This document shows, piece by piece, positions 34,347 through 44,939 of a stretch of DNA of 64,000 nt. Under the pieces are notes generated by a model, which saw only the letters and a program-made list of their open reading frames with translations, was not told the origin of the DNA and did not search any database. Source of the DNA: Margaritifera margaritifera (lineage: Eukaryota; Mollusca; Bivalvia; Unionida; Margaritiferidae); assembly GCA_029931535.1 (NCBI GenBank), contig JAQPZY010001432.1:1-64000 (forward strand), written 5' to 3'. The position numbers and the translations under genes were made by a program. How positions within the stretch are numbered: position 1 is the first letter of the stretch; each line of letters begins with the position of its first letter.

Positions 34347-35572
34347 CCCATGTAGTATCAATACCCTATTTCCAGGCAATGATTTTATGATCTGCAAACC
34401 TGGTCTAGTAATAATACTACATTGTTATCCCCAAACCCATATAGTAACAATACCCTATTTCCAGGCAGTGATTCTGTGATCTCCAAAACCTGATGAAGTA
34501 ACAATACTACATTTCTATCCCCAAACCCATATAGTAACAATACCCTATTTCCAGGCAATGATTCTGTGATCTCCAAAATCTGATGTAGTAACAATACTAC
34601 ATTGCTATCCCCAAACCCATGTAGTAACAATACCCTATCTCCAGGCACTGATTTTGTGATCTCCAAAACCTGATGAAGTAACAATACTACATTGCTATCC
34701 CCAAACCCATGTAGTAACAATACCCTATATCCAGGCACTGATTTTGAGATCTGCAAAACCTGATGTAATAACAATACTATATTGCTATCCCCAAACACTT
34801 GTAGTAACAATACCCTATCTCCAGGCACTGATTTTGTGATCTGCAAAACCTGATGTAGTAACAATACTACATTGCTATCCCCAAACCCATGTAGTAACAA
34901 TACCCTATCTTCAGGCACTGATTTTGTGATCTGCAAAAGCCAATGTAGTAACAATACTACATTGCTATCCCCAAACTGATGTAGTAACATTACCCTATTT
35001 CCAGGCACTGATTTTATGATCTGCAAAACCTGTTGTAGTAATAATACTACATTGCTCCCCAGACCGATGTGGTAACATTACCCTATTTCCAGGTGACAGT
35101 GTAAAACCGATTTTGTTATCTCCAAAACCTGATGTAGTAACAATACTACATTGCTATCCCCAAACTCATGTAGTAACATTACCCTATTTCCAGGCAATGA
35201 TTTTGTGATCTGTAAAACCTGATGTAGTAATAATACTACACTGCTTTCCCCATATTCATGTAGTGACATTACCTTATTTCCAGGCAACAGTGTAACACTG
35301 ATTTTTGTAATCTTCAAACCCTGATGTAGTAACAATACTATATTACTAATCACCAAACCACATAGTAATATTACCCTATTTCCATGTGACAGTGTAACAC
35401 CCTGATTTTGCAATCTCCAAAACCTGATGTAGTAACAATACTACATTGGTAATCATCAAACCCATGCAGTAACATTGCCCTATTTCCAAGGTAACAATGT
35501 AACACTGATTTTGTAATCTCCAAACCTGATGTAGTAATAATACTACATGGCCTCAAATCCATGTGAACCCAC
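34347..35572. repeat. 90-bp tandem array, about 13 copies
   Basis: The landmark ACCTGATGTAGTAACAATAC recurs at exactly 90-bp spacing from 34488 to about 35030, then continues with units lengthened by a GACAGTGTAACACC segment. Each unit carries GTAGTAACAATACTAC (inverted 6-bp arms) and CCCTATTTCCAGGCA. Since 90 is a multiple of three, the minus strand stays open for 213 codons as a 30-residue repeat rich in Val, Leu and Ser. That looks like a by-product of the array, not a gene. Confidence 0.9.
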
Positions 35573-36489
35573 AATATTTCACTTGAGGAAAAAATGGGTA
35601 ATTCCTCCTTTGAAGAGTCACTTTCCAGAAAAAATTCCAGTGTATTAAATCAAATTTAACCATATTAATATTGGCTTTTGCACTCATGTTTTGGTACTGA
35701 TGCCAGTAATAAACAACAAAATTTGTCCGCAACACATCAGTGTACATTTTAGACACTTACCGGTATATCTCGCGGCTCCTGAGCCACGGTCGGTTGAATG
35801 GGCCTTTCGGCGATACGTACAGAATATTTCTGAATCAAATCCTGTGTTTGACAACTTGTAAATCCACATGGAATAACACAACCCTACCTGTAATTTTTGT
35901 TTTAAAACATTTTATTGTCATTTTATTACACTATATGAGATTGGACACGAGTTGTCTAACTCATCTTGATCCTTTCCCAAAACAGAAAAAAATTATCCAA
36001 AGACGACATTCAGTTTACAAAATTTCAAGTGCATCCGAAAAACAAGGTCAAAAATTTCGTATATTAAAAGACATAAAACATTTCAAAGGAAAAGAGAATA
36101 ATCATATAGATATGTAGTTAAGTAAATAAGCAATTAATGAAAGAGATAGAGGGATGAAGAGAACTAGCGAGAGAGAGAGAGAGAAGACATTGCACTGGTT
36201 ACATTCACTTTTGTCCATTTCGTTTATTTTATCAATTTATTACTTAGAATACAATTGTAAGTATTTAAAACGACTAGTTTTGTGGATATATTTCTGAACA
36301 TTAGGAAAATTACAGAATTTATTTCTTTACTTAGTTCGACTTCACCTTTCAATAGTAAATCTAGAGTTACACACGGAGTGTGTTGAAAGATAGATCGAAA
36401 GAGCTGGGATCTTTGGGTATTAAATAAGGGGCAATACATGCACACATGGGAGAGTTAACTAAATTCACTCTGTAAAGATCGGATTTAAG
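35573..36489. other. No gene; contains a 72-bp inverted partner of 38561-38632
   Basis: The stretch 35719-35790 matches 38561-38632 in inverse orientation. A short GA run lies at 36167-36184. Otherwise unique AT-rich sequence. Confidence 0.5.
35719..35790 (+). repeat. 72-bp inverted repeat, left member
   Basis: From AAATTTGTCCGCAACACATC to GAGCCACGGT; the minus strand of 38561-38632 reads nearly the same, with about ten differences. The right member lies at the 5' edge of the LINE remnant. Confidence 0.8.
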
Positions 36490-37063
36490 GGGACTACATG
36501 GGTGTCTAAGTTTAGCTTGTATGATATTATGATGACGTTTGCCAATATCATAATACGGTGGTAGCCCTTAGTTGGATTAGATAAACGTGTTTTTAAATAT
36601 AGAAAGATTAGAAGATTTTCGAATATCTTATGGGAGAGATTGTTCCAAAGACCAATCGTAGATGGGAAAAAAGACGCATGAAAAACGTAGAGATGCGTGT
36701 GATACTTTGGGAGTTACGTAGATGATAATGAGATGCCTCATATCTTCTTTGTGGAAGAAGGTCGCTTAAATAGTTAGGTATTTGATTATTTGTAATCGAA
36801 TACATTATGCATAATCTCTTCTTTTTCCTTCGCTGTGCAAGAGTTTCCCAACCAGTTTCCGCATAGAGAGACTCTCTTGAGCTAAATGGGTAGACCTGTA
36901 AACTATTCTTTCAGCTTCCATTTGAATTTTTTATAGTCTTTCCAAATCTTCAATAGAGCAATTATCCCAGACTTCAGAAGCATATTCTAAAATTGGACGT
37001 ATGAATGTGTATTATATATAGATTGGCCAAAGCTTATCTGCAATAAGGGTGTTTAGTCGCGCT

Positions 37064-37136
<73 letters not shown>

Positions 37137-38580
37137 TTCCGAATAATCATACTAATAGCATCAGAGGATTAATGTTAATCCTAAGCGTCTCGGACGTTTA
37201 ACAGGTAGTACATTCATATTATCGAAAGAGAACTTCAGAAAGGAAAAGTCAGTTTGCCTGTTTGTAATTAATAAAACGTATGTTTTTGAAGTATTAATAG
37301 TAACAAACCGGTCGTTTGCCCATGCATTAAGTTTTTCATTATTAGTTTGCCCATGCATTAAGTTTCTTCAAGATCATTGTTTATAATCCTTTGTACTTGT
37401 AAAGGGTCTCTAGAAGAAGTTGCAAGAGAAGTATCATCAGCAAATAGCATCGCAAGCAGGTTTAAATTGTGTGCTGCTATATTGTTGATATAAATAAGAG
37501 ATAGTAAACGGCCTAGCACGGAACCTTGGGGGACCCCAGCAGAAAGTTGAGATTTTGTTGATACTAAATTTCGATAGAAAACTCACTGGTATAGGTTTGT
37601 TAAGTAGCTTTCGATCCATGATAGAAGTTTACCAGCAACTCATATTTTTGAAGTTCATCAGCTAACCCATTAATCAATACTGTATCAAAAGCTTTACTGA
37701 CATCAAGGAACGTTAAACACGTGATTTCATTCGAATCAAGAGAAAAATATATTTTGTGATAAAGTTCAATTACTTGATAAATTGTTGAACGGCCTGGTAG
37801 AAATTCAGATTGATAGTTATATATCAAATCATTTTCATGCAAAAATATATAGATGTATGACTATAATTCTTTCCAAAACCTTGGACACACATCTCAATAG
37901 GGAAATTGGTCTATAATTAGACGATAGTATTTTGTCTCTTTTCCTATAAATCGGCATGACATGTTCTATCTTCCACTGTGCGGGGAACACACTGGCTTCA
38001 AGTGATTTATGCAAGGGCACAAACATTTCTTCAACTATATTTTTTAACAGTTTATGACAAATTTGATCGGATCCAAAAGCTTTATTTAGGTCAAGACTAG
38101 TTATTACATATATAATTTCTTGTTTATATATAATGATATCAGAAATAATAGTTTGATTTCTAGCTTAAAAAATGCGGTAACTAGTTATCGTTATTTTTTA
38201 AACGTATAACAGAACAAAAATAAGAGTCCAGCAGCTCGCACGTTTCCTGATCACTTGTTGCGAAGTTACAGGATCGGTCTGTAAGTCTAAGTGGATGTAA
38301 TAGGTTCAATACCTGTGTAGAATGTACTTGTCGCCTCATCATTTTCCAATAAAATAGGGGATTGTAAGTTATCCGGAAAGCCACATTTTCATCAAGTTTT
38401 AAAATAAATGTCTCCTTAGCTGCTTTGTTTTTTTTTCTTTACATTTGTAACTCTATTTCTCTGGTTCTTATATTTTGATGATGGCTTGGGCTTTTGGTTC
38501 TGAGGACCTTAGTCCTCAGCCTGTCTCTTTTTCTCATCTCTCGCCTTAATTCTGATGTAAACCATGGCTCAGGAGCTGCG
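36490..38580 (-). pseudogene. Non-LTR retrotransposon (Jockey/CR1-type LINE), 5'-truncated and decayed
   Basis: On the minus strand from 38575 the parts come in LINE order. First is the linker between endonuclease and RT (PEPWFTSELRREMRKRDRLR). Then the RT blocks: SSNYRPISLLRCVSKVLER, the LPGRST...VIELY region, LDVSKAFDTV with the first catalytic Asp, SAGVPQGSVLG, and LFADDTS with the Ala-Asp-Asp active site. After these come TNRQ and, beyond a TA microsatellite, IRPILEYASEVWDNC and LPQRRYEASHYHLRNS. The endonuclease is missing. Several frameshifts and stops, and the TA tract inside the reading frame, make it inactive. The 3' border is approximate and the clade is not resolved. Confidence 0.85.
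37069..37133. repeat. (TA)n microsatellite inside the LINE reading frame
   Basis: About 65 bp of pure TA between the RT/thumb part and the IRPILEYASEVW part of the LINE. Confidence 0.95.
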
Positions 38581-38632
38581 GGATATACCGATATGTGTCT
38601 CAAATGTACACTGATGTGTTGCAGACAAATTT
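38561..38632 (-). repeat. 72-bp inverted repeat, right member
   Basis: Inverse partner of 35719-35790; overlaps the start of the truncated LINE. Confidence 0.8.
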
Positions 38633-38966
38633 GTCTGCATCAGTTGCATGATTTTAGGAAGAGGTTAGATCAGACCCAAACCGTCCATCAGTATCAGTAC
38701 ATGTTTGGGGGATGCTTTATCGGACTAAGTTATGCGCATTCCGTTAAATCATTTTAAAGTATAGCTAGAATCTTACATTACGAAAAACTATATACAATAA
38801 TGTTAAATGACCTTAAATGAACAACTAAACATAGAAGAGCTTAAAAGATCAAACTGTTGAAAAAATGACGCTTATCTCAAACATAAATAATTACTTTCTC
38901 CTTGTATATGATCTGAAAGTTACACGACTTACGCATGTACGTTTTCTTGTCAATCAAATAATTGAG

Positions 38967-39037
<71 letters not shown>

Positions 39038-39890
39038 AAACCTTTCGAGACCGAAAACTAATGGAACAAGAGATAAAATCTAAGGTTTCAAGGCATTTTC
39101 GGTTTACTGAAGTTCTCATATTTCACCTAAAACCGTGATACAATCAGCTATGTCCCCTTAGTAATAACATTTTCTGTATATTCGATTAGTGCCTACTTTA
39201 TGTTTTAATAATACATTGATTTTGTTTCTATTTATATATTTATAGTGTAAGTGTTTGCACTAATTTTGTTTCAACACATGCATTTGTACTTTTATGTCAA
39301 TTGCATGATTTGTTAAAATGTTACTAGCCGGTAAATATGAGAGAACATTGTTGACAAATTGTTCTTTTGCTGGTCTTTGTCGGTACTAAAGTTGAGATCA
39401 CAAGCTTTGTTTTAAGTTCAAAATCCATTTGATTGAGGATTATTTATGTGTACAGTGCCGGACATAGTCAGATGATCGGCAAATAAACAAAATCTATTTT
39501 TATTTGGCAACCACTGACACTATATTACAAACAATTCACTTTGAAAGCTGTCCCTTTAGCTACGTGTAAAGGCTAACAATTAGCCTGTTGCTGACACTTT
39601 GCTGTAATCTGTGCCAGTGCGTGTGCTGGGCTTTATTTTACTTATAGACTCATTCTGGACCGTTGGCCGACCTCACAACTAGGACCTAGTAACTACGTGG
39701 CCAATGCCACGTTTTGAGTAAGTTTGATTTTATGTGGATCATTTTAGTGTAAAAACGAAATTTGGGTCCGAAAAATTTGTTTGGAATTTCAGAGAAGAGG
39801 TTTTTTGGTTTACTGAATATTTTTTTTATTGAAAATAAAGAAGGAACTGTTCGGGACCCAAAAAATGTTTCCGTTTATATATATATATAT
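38633..39890. other. AT-rich, no gene; holds a (TA)n tract
   Basis: A pure TA tract of about 67 bp lies at 38969-39035 and a shorter one at 39877-39892. No coding region is supported. Confidence 0.6.
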
Positions 39891-39891
39891 A

Positions 39892-40065
39892 TAGGGCGGG
39901 ATTAAGAACTTTAGAGGCCCTAAGAACTGAAAAGATTATGGTGCCTCCACCCATGTAATTAAAAAAAAAAGAACGTAATTTCTCTCTCATTTTTTTTTTT
40001 TGGTACCCCTACTTTGCTGGTGCCCTAAGCACGTGCTTAGTCTGCCTATTGGGTAATCCAGCCCT
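39892..40065. mobile_element. MITE of about 174 bp, first of a head-to-tail pair
   Basis: Starts AGGGCGGGATTAAGA and ends GGGTAATCCAGCCCTG, which is the inverse of the start. Shares GAGGCCCTAAG, CTGAAAAGATTA, GGTGCC and GCCCTAAGCACGTGCTTAG with the second copy. CAGGGC-type ends resemble those of hAT MITEs. Confidence 0.7.
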
Positions 40066-40073
40066 GTGCAGCC

Positions 40074-40251
40074 CAGGGCCGGATTAAGACTTGCAGAGGC
40101 CCTAAGCACTGAAAAGATTAAGGTGCCTTCCCCCCATGTATTTAAAAAAACTCCGTAATTTCTATAAAAAAAAAATTGGGAGGGGGGTGCCCCTGCTTGG
40201 TTTGGTGCCCTAAGCACGTTCTTAGTCTGCCTATTAGGTAATCCAGCACTG
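40074..40251. mobile_element. MITE of about 178 bp, second of a head-to-tail pair
   Basis: Starts CAGGGCCGGATTAAGA and ends TAATCCAGCACTG; inverted ends of about 14 bp. It follows the first copy after only 8 bases, in the same orientation. No clear 8-bp target duplication is found for either copy. Confidence 0.75.
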
Positions 40252-40257
40252 TATGTA

Positions 40258-41279
40258 CAGTGAAACCCCGCTATAACGCGCCCCGCTATAAAGCGAATTC
40301 GGATATAACGCGATCGTGGCGTGGCTCCCAAAATTTCATATATTCATTCGCACATGAACTTTTTTTTTTTTTTTTCAAAGGACGAGAAATAGTGTATAAA
40401 ATGTGTATATTACAGTAACGTCTGTGGCGTGGTTCCTGAAATTGTATATACATGTACGTGTATTTTTCTCGTACACGGAATTTTTTATTTTTTTTTTAAG
40501 TACGAGAAATAGTGTACAAAAAGTTTATTATCATTTTGGGGAAGAGATCACTTATGAATTCGACTGTGGCGTGGCTTCTGAAATGTAACAATTTCACCAA
40601 TTTCTTGAAGTGTTATGCCAAAATAAACATTATCGGAAATGTTACTTATTATTGATCCATGAGTAAAGCCAGTAAGTTTTCTTTGTGTTTGTCTTCAATT
40701 CATTCTGTATACAATCATTGCTCAAACAATAGCCGACGTGTTTTTCTTCTTTAACTGCATACACAACCGAGCATCAGACAATGTGGTGGTTGATAAAAGA
40801 TTCTCACGATTTAATAAACATCAAAAACGTAAGCCGCCAACACGTGCGCTGGACTTCAGTTCATCCTGTATACAATCAATGCGGTGGTTGATCAAAGATT
40901 GTCATATGTGGGTGCTTATATAGAGACTGAGCTTGGGCGGCAAGATCAAAGATTGTCATATGTGGGTGCTTATGTAGAAACTGAGCTTCGGCGGCAAGAT
41001 CACAGGGAGTTCAAATAACCACTCTCTGTTACTTGCCACTGAACAAGTACAGCTGTATCAAACTCGTGGCTCAATCAAAGGGTTGTCATGTGGGAAAACA
41101 AAGACGAATCGATATCAGATAGTAAACGGTGTTGATACCCTATTCATGCTATACATTAGACGTGTATACGTTGTTCTCTGAATAAAGAAAAATATAGCGA
41201 AACCCCGCTATAACGCGACCCCGCTTTTTCCGCAATCGAACTTTATGGACTCCAAATATCGCGTTATAGCGGGGTTTCA

Positions 41280-41282
<3 letters not shown>
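40258..41282. mobile_element. 1,025-bp Tc1/mariner-type element with 23-bp TIRs and TA flanks
   Basis: The left end CAGTGAAACCCCGCTATAAC continues to GCG at 40280 and is repeated exactly in inverse orientation at 41260-41282. TA flanks both ends. Ends of this type (CAGTGAAACC...TATAACG) are known from mariner/pogo-type elements in many animals. No transposase is visible in the interior, so it is non-autonomous. Inside are two direct copies of 54 bp at 40890-40999 and two copies of a GACGAGAAATAGTGTA block near 40381 and 40500. A further end-like copy in direct orientation at 41202-41222 makes the right end a hairpin. Confidence 0.85.
40890..40999 (+). repeat. 54-bp direct duplication inside the Tc1/mariner-type element
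   Basis: Two near-identical units, each starting GATCAAAGATTGTCATATG and ending GAGCTTGGGCGGCAA (second: CTTCGGCGGCAA). Confidence 0.85.

Positions 41283-41333
<51 letters not shown>
41283..41333. repeat. (TA)n microsatellite at the right flank of the Tc1/mariner-type element
   Basis: Pure TA run starting at the very base after the element, so the TA target may have seeded it or already been in a TA tract. Confidence 0.95.
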
Positions 41334-41337
<4 letters not shown>

Positions 41338-42330
41338 CAGCGTACATGAAATTAGATCAGATTCAATTCAGGCTGATTTGGTCGATTTTTTTAATAATAG
41401 TACATATTCATCAGGTGGCCAGGTAAATAATTTATTGTCAGTATTTTTGACTACTGCGTCACACTCGCGTTGGTCGGGAGAAAGCATATTAATTTCAACC
41501 GTCATTTTATAAAAAAAAGGTGCGCAAATTTCGTGATATTTACGCATCATGCACCGCGCCCATGTAAAGCTACCAAACAATCGCTGCAGTTCGGGGGTGG
41601 TGTGTGTGTGTGTGTGTGGGGGGGGGGGGGGTGATGGGTAAGTTTCGAAACTTGTCGTTGTGGGAATAATGTCACTGTTGTGCGAATGATGTCACTAACT
41701 AGCCAACCAGGAGACGCAGAATGTACTAGTTACGGGCCTGTTATACTGGCTTGTCAATTTAGGCCTTGTACCAGCGAATTGTTTTCTTGTTCCCATATGC
41801 CGCATGCGCAACACACTGTAAGATGTAGGCACTTTGGTTGCCACTTTTTTTAGGCTGCTTGGGGTATAGTTTTTAAATACGTTTTACATATACACGCTAC
41901 ATAAAGAGCTCGCTATATATGGTGCATGCTTTTATAATCTGAGAACTGTTTGGCATGGATGCATGACCACTAATTAAACTCTCGTCTGTGCATGGTCTTA
42001 CTGTGCTTATAGATAGTGAATCTTTGGAATTCTTTGCAATTTTTCGCCTCTGGTTTACCTTGCACCAATTTCATTCAATGAATATACGCACGCAGAAGTA
42101 TCCCTGAACTTTTCTTTTTGTGACTCATTTCTTTTGGCAATACAACTTTCTCTTTAGTAAAATCATTTGAGTAAAGTTAAGGTTGCGTTTGCTTTACGAA
42201 TAAAGTAAAATTTATGTCAAAGGTCAGTATCCTTGATTGTTTTTTTTTTTAGTGGGGGGGGGGCTGTTGAAATGCATGCGCACAATATAAGTGTAAAATG
42301 CATGAACATGGATATTCGACGGATATATAT
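41334..42330. other. Intergenic, downstream of the PqaA/AprA-like gene
   Basis: Contains a GT run passing into a run of 14 G near 41600-41631 and a poly-T/poly-G stretch near 42240-42268. No gene is supported. Confidence 0.5.
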
Positions 42331-42336
42331 TTTATT
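42331..42336 (-). terminator. Poly(A) signal of the PqaA/AprA-like gene
   Basis: TTTATT on the plus strand, AATAAA on the minus strand, about 140 bases after the stop codon at 42477. Confidence 0.6.
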
Positions 42337-42476
42337 ATTACACAATAATTAAAATAACATGCCATATTACCTCATAAAATGTAATATTTCAAACAAATGT
42401 ATGAGTATAATGCCTAAGCTGCGTGAGTTTCCTGTAAAATGGCGGGTATTTGATGAACCAATCTCACTAGTATACA

Positions 42477-42596
42477 TTAAACAAGTTCTCCTAGGCACTC
42501 CTCTCCATGGCAGTCTTCGAACGGAAACGTGTTTGGAATGATCATAGCTTCGGTGGTGAATTCTAGCACAGAGCCCATCAAGCCCGGAAAGGTCAC
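42477..42596 (-). CDS. PqaA/AprA-like gene, exon 14 (terminal)
   Basis: After CCTATTTCAG it encodes VTFPGLMGSVLEFTTEAM and ends with CHGEECLGELV and TAA at 42477-42479; 39 residues (450-488). The VTFPG...LEFTT block and the two-Cys tail are family features. The intron before it (42597-43069) holds nothing recognised. Confidence 0.93.
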   Translation of the reverse strand: MTFPGLMGSVLEFTTEAMIIPNTFPFEDCHGEECLGELV

Positions 42597-43677
42597 CTGA
42601 AATAGGCACATGATTATACAATACGTACAGGGAAACCGGTCCATTCCGAATATATTAGTGACCAAATACCATTTACGGAGTAAACAGAGAGAAGGAGCAG
42701 AGTTAGACAATACATCGGAATAGTCAGGGTTCGATGTTCGCATGTTTTAATGTTTTCTACATTTCAAAATCGTTACCGGATGATAAATCTTGATGAGGTC
42801 AGAAAATCAGAAGAATGGTTTTTATATCAAGAGATTGTCAACTAATAATTTTACAAGAACATTAAAAACAGTTTGTTCAAGAAAGGAGAATTTTCCGACC
42901 TATCAGTTACAAATGAGCTAATGTCTCGCACTGTTTGTTGTTCTTTTCTACCTGTTAATTAGAACAATGAAATTCATGATTCTAAGCTCAAATATGCCGT
43001 TGTTACGTTAAAGAATGCTATTTCAGTCACAAAACACCAAGTATCAATACCTTCAGAGTTAAACAATACCTGAATAAAGAATGCGAGCCATCCCTCTTTT
43101 GGATTTTCAAACTCAACTTCGAACATTCCGTTACCCTTTGGACACGATGAAAAATAAAGTGAAAACATTTTTTAAATTATAGACAACAGTACAAGTAATT
43201 ACAATATTTCTTTGACATACTTCAGTTGGTGATTAAAACCCACAGAGTCGATTATTTCATCCTTGTACGTATATTTTGGATTTATCAAGACGCTCGTTCA
43301 ATTTCAGCGATCGAATCTTCATTAACAATGCTGTAACGTGTACAGACCGTATGCTAAAAATTAAACTAAACAATATGCTAAATATAGTATATTTCCATTG
43401 TCACATTTGATATGCGGTTTGATCAATCATATGCTCTATTAATGAAGAACCTGCATACGAAGAATATATTTTAAAACTCCTTACTACCCCACCCACTCCC
43501 TCCCCTTATCCGATAACCAGTCTAGATGCTGGATATAGGTATCATTCTTCCGTAAATAATAATTCTTTAGAATGCAATTTTTGGGCTCTAGTGTAACTTA
43601 ACAAAGTGTTATAGACCCTATTTAGATGATGTTATCGGTTTTACTATCAATTATACAGAGTACGTGTGTGTGCGTGC

Positions 43678-43754
<77 letters not shown>

Positions 43755-44853
43755 TAGATAAATATATTAATATGTGTATGTGTGTCAACTGAAAAAAAAA
43801 TCTTTAAATCTAAAGAAAGTATTATAATTTTATAATACATATTTCAATGGAGAGTGCAGAGAACACGCTTTCTATCAGATTCTGTGTAAGTGATTTGTGT
43901 GCAAGTATTGCTTTTACTTCATAATTTAAATGATTTATAGAGGCCCATCTGATAGCTTGCCATCCAAAAAGACACATTTATGGCCAAAATCTGCCAGTAA
44001 ACCTTCTAAAAGGATCCATGCAAATGACCACGCAGTGGCCAATAGAGCTGAATAATACAAAAGGATCCATGCAAATGACCACGCAGTGGCCAATAGAGTT
44101 GAATAATACACAATCAAAGGTTGTACACACAGTTTTTTCGAGATATTGCATTGATACATGGATATAAAGGAGGCATAATAGAATACGGAAAAAGTGATTT
44201 ACCAAAAATGTCACGTCTTGAGTCAACCAGATTACTGGATGGACTTGAGGCTTGTGTGGATTTCCAGGGGTTCCTCTTAAAAGTCTGAAGTCTCTCCTGA
44301 AATTTGCATACACACATAAGGTCTAATTATAATCAAGGGCTCAACGTCTGGGTCGATACCTTACAAAATTGCGCCACAGAATTTGTCTGGCTGTTTTATG
44401 ATGCGTTGTAGTTCCTCCATGCGTGTAAAAATAGCCGAAACTATTAATTTCCAAAATGAGTTTAACTCACAACAAAAAATTCAATAAATGGCACTACACT
44501 TTACAAATAAATTTAAAATTACTAGATTATATAACGCAGCTGCTTTCATGCAAATTGTGTTTTGCCATGCTGATTTACGCGTATGGAACTGAATCAAACC
44601 TGACCTATTTGATTCTGAGGAAACCGCAAAGGCGATATCTGAAGAAAAAAAACAAAAAACCCGTCCTTAATTTATGTAATGTATACATTTTAGAACTCTG
44701 ACAACTCGAACCACCTTTGGTCCCAGTGAATCAGTTGAGAACAGATTCTGTAGTTCGAATGAAGGTGAGCTCATATCATTTTGGAGAGTTTGCCGTGTCT
44801 TAAACATCAGTTCGGGTGATCGAGGCATCCTTGTTTGAGGCAACAAGATTCGA

Positions 44854-44939
<86 letters not shown>

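Noticed and set aside
34385..35026. 213-codon minus-strand open frame with 30-residue repeats
   Set aside because: It exactly follows the 90-bp tandem array; openness is a result of the unit length.
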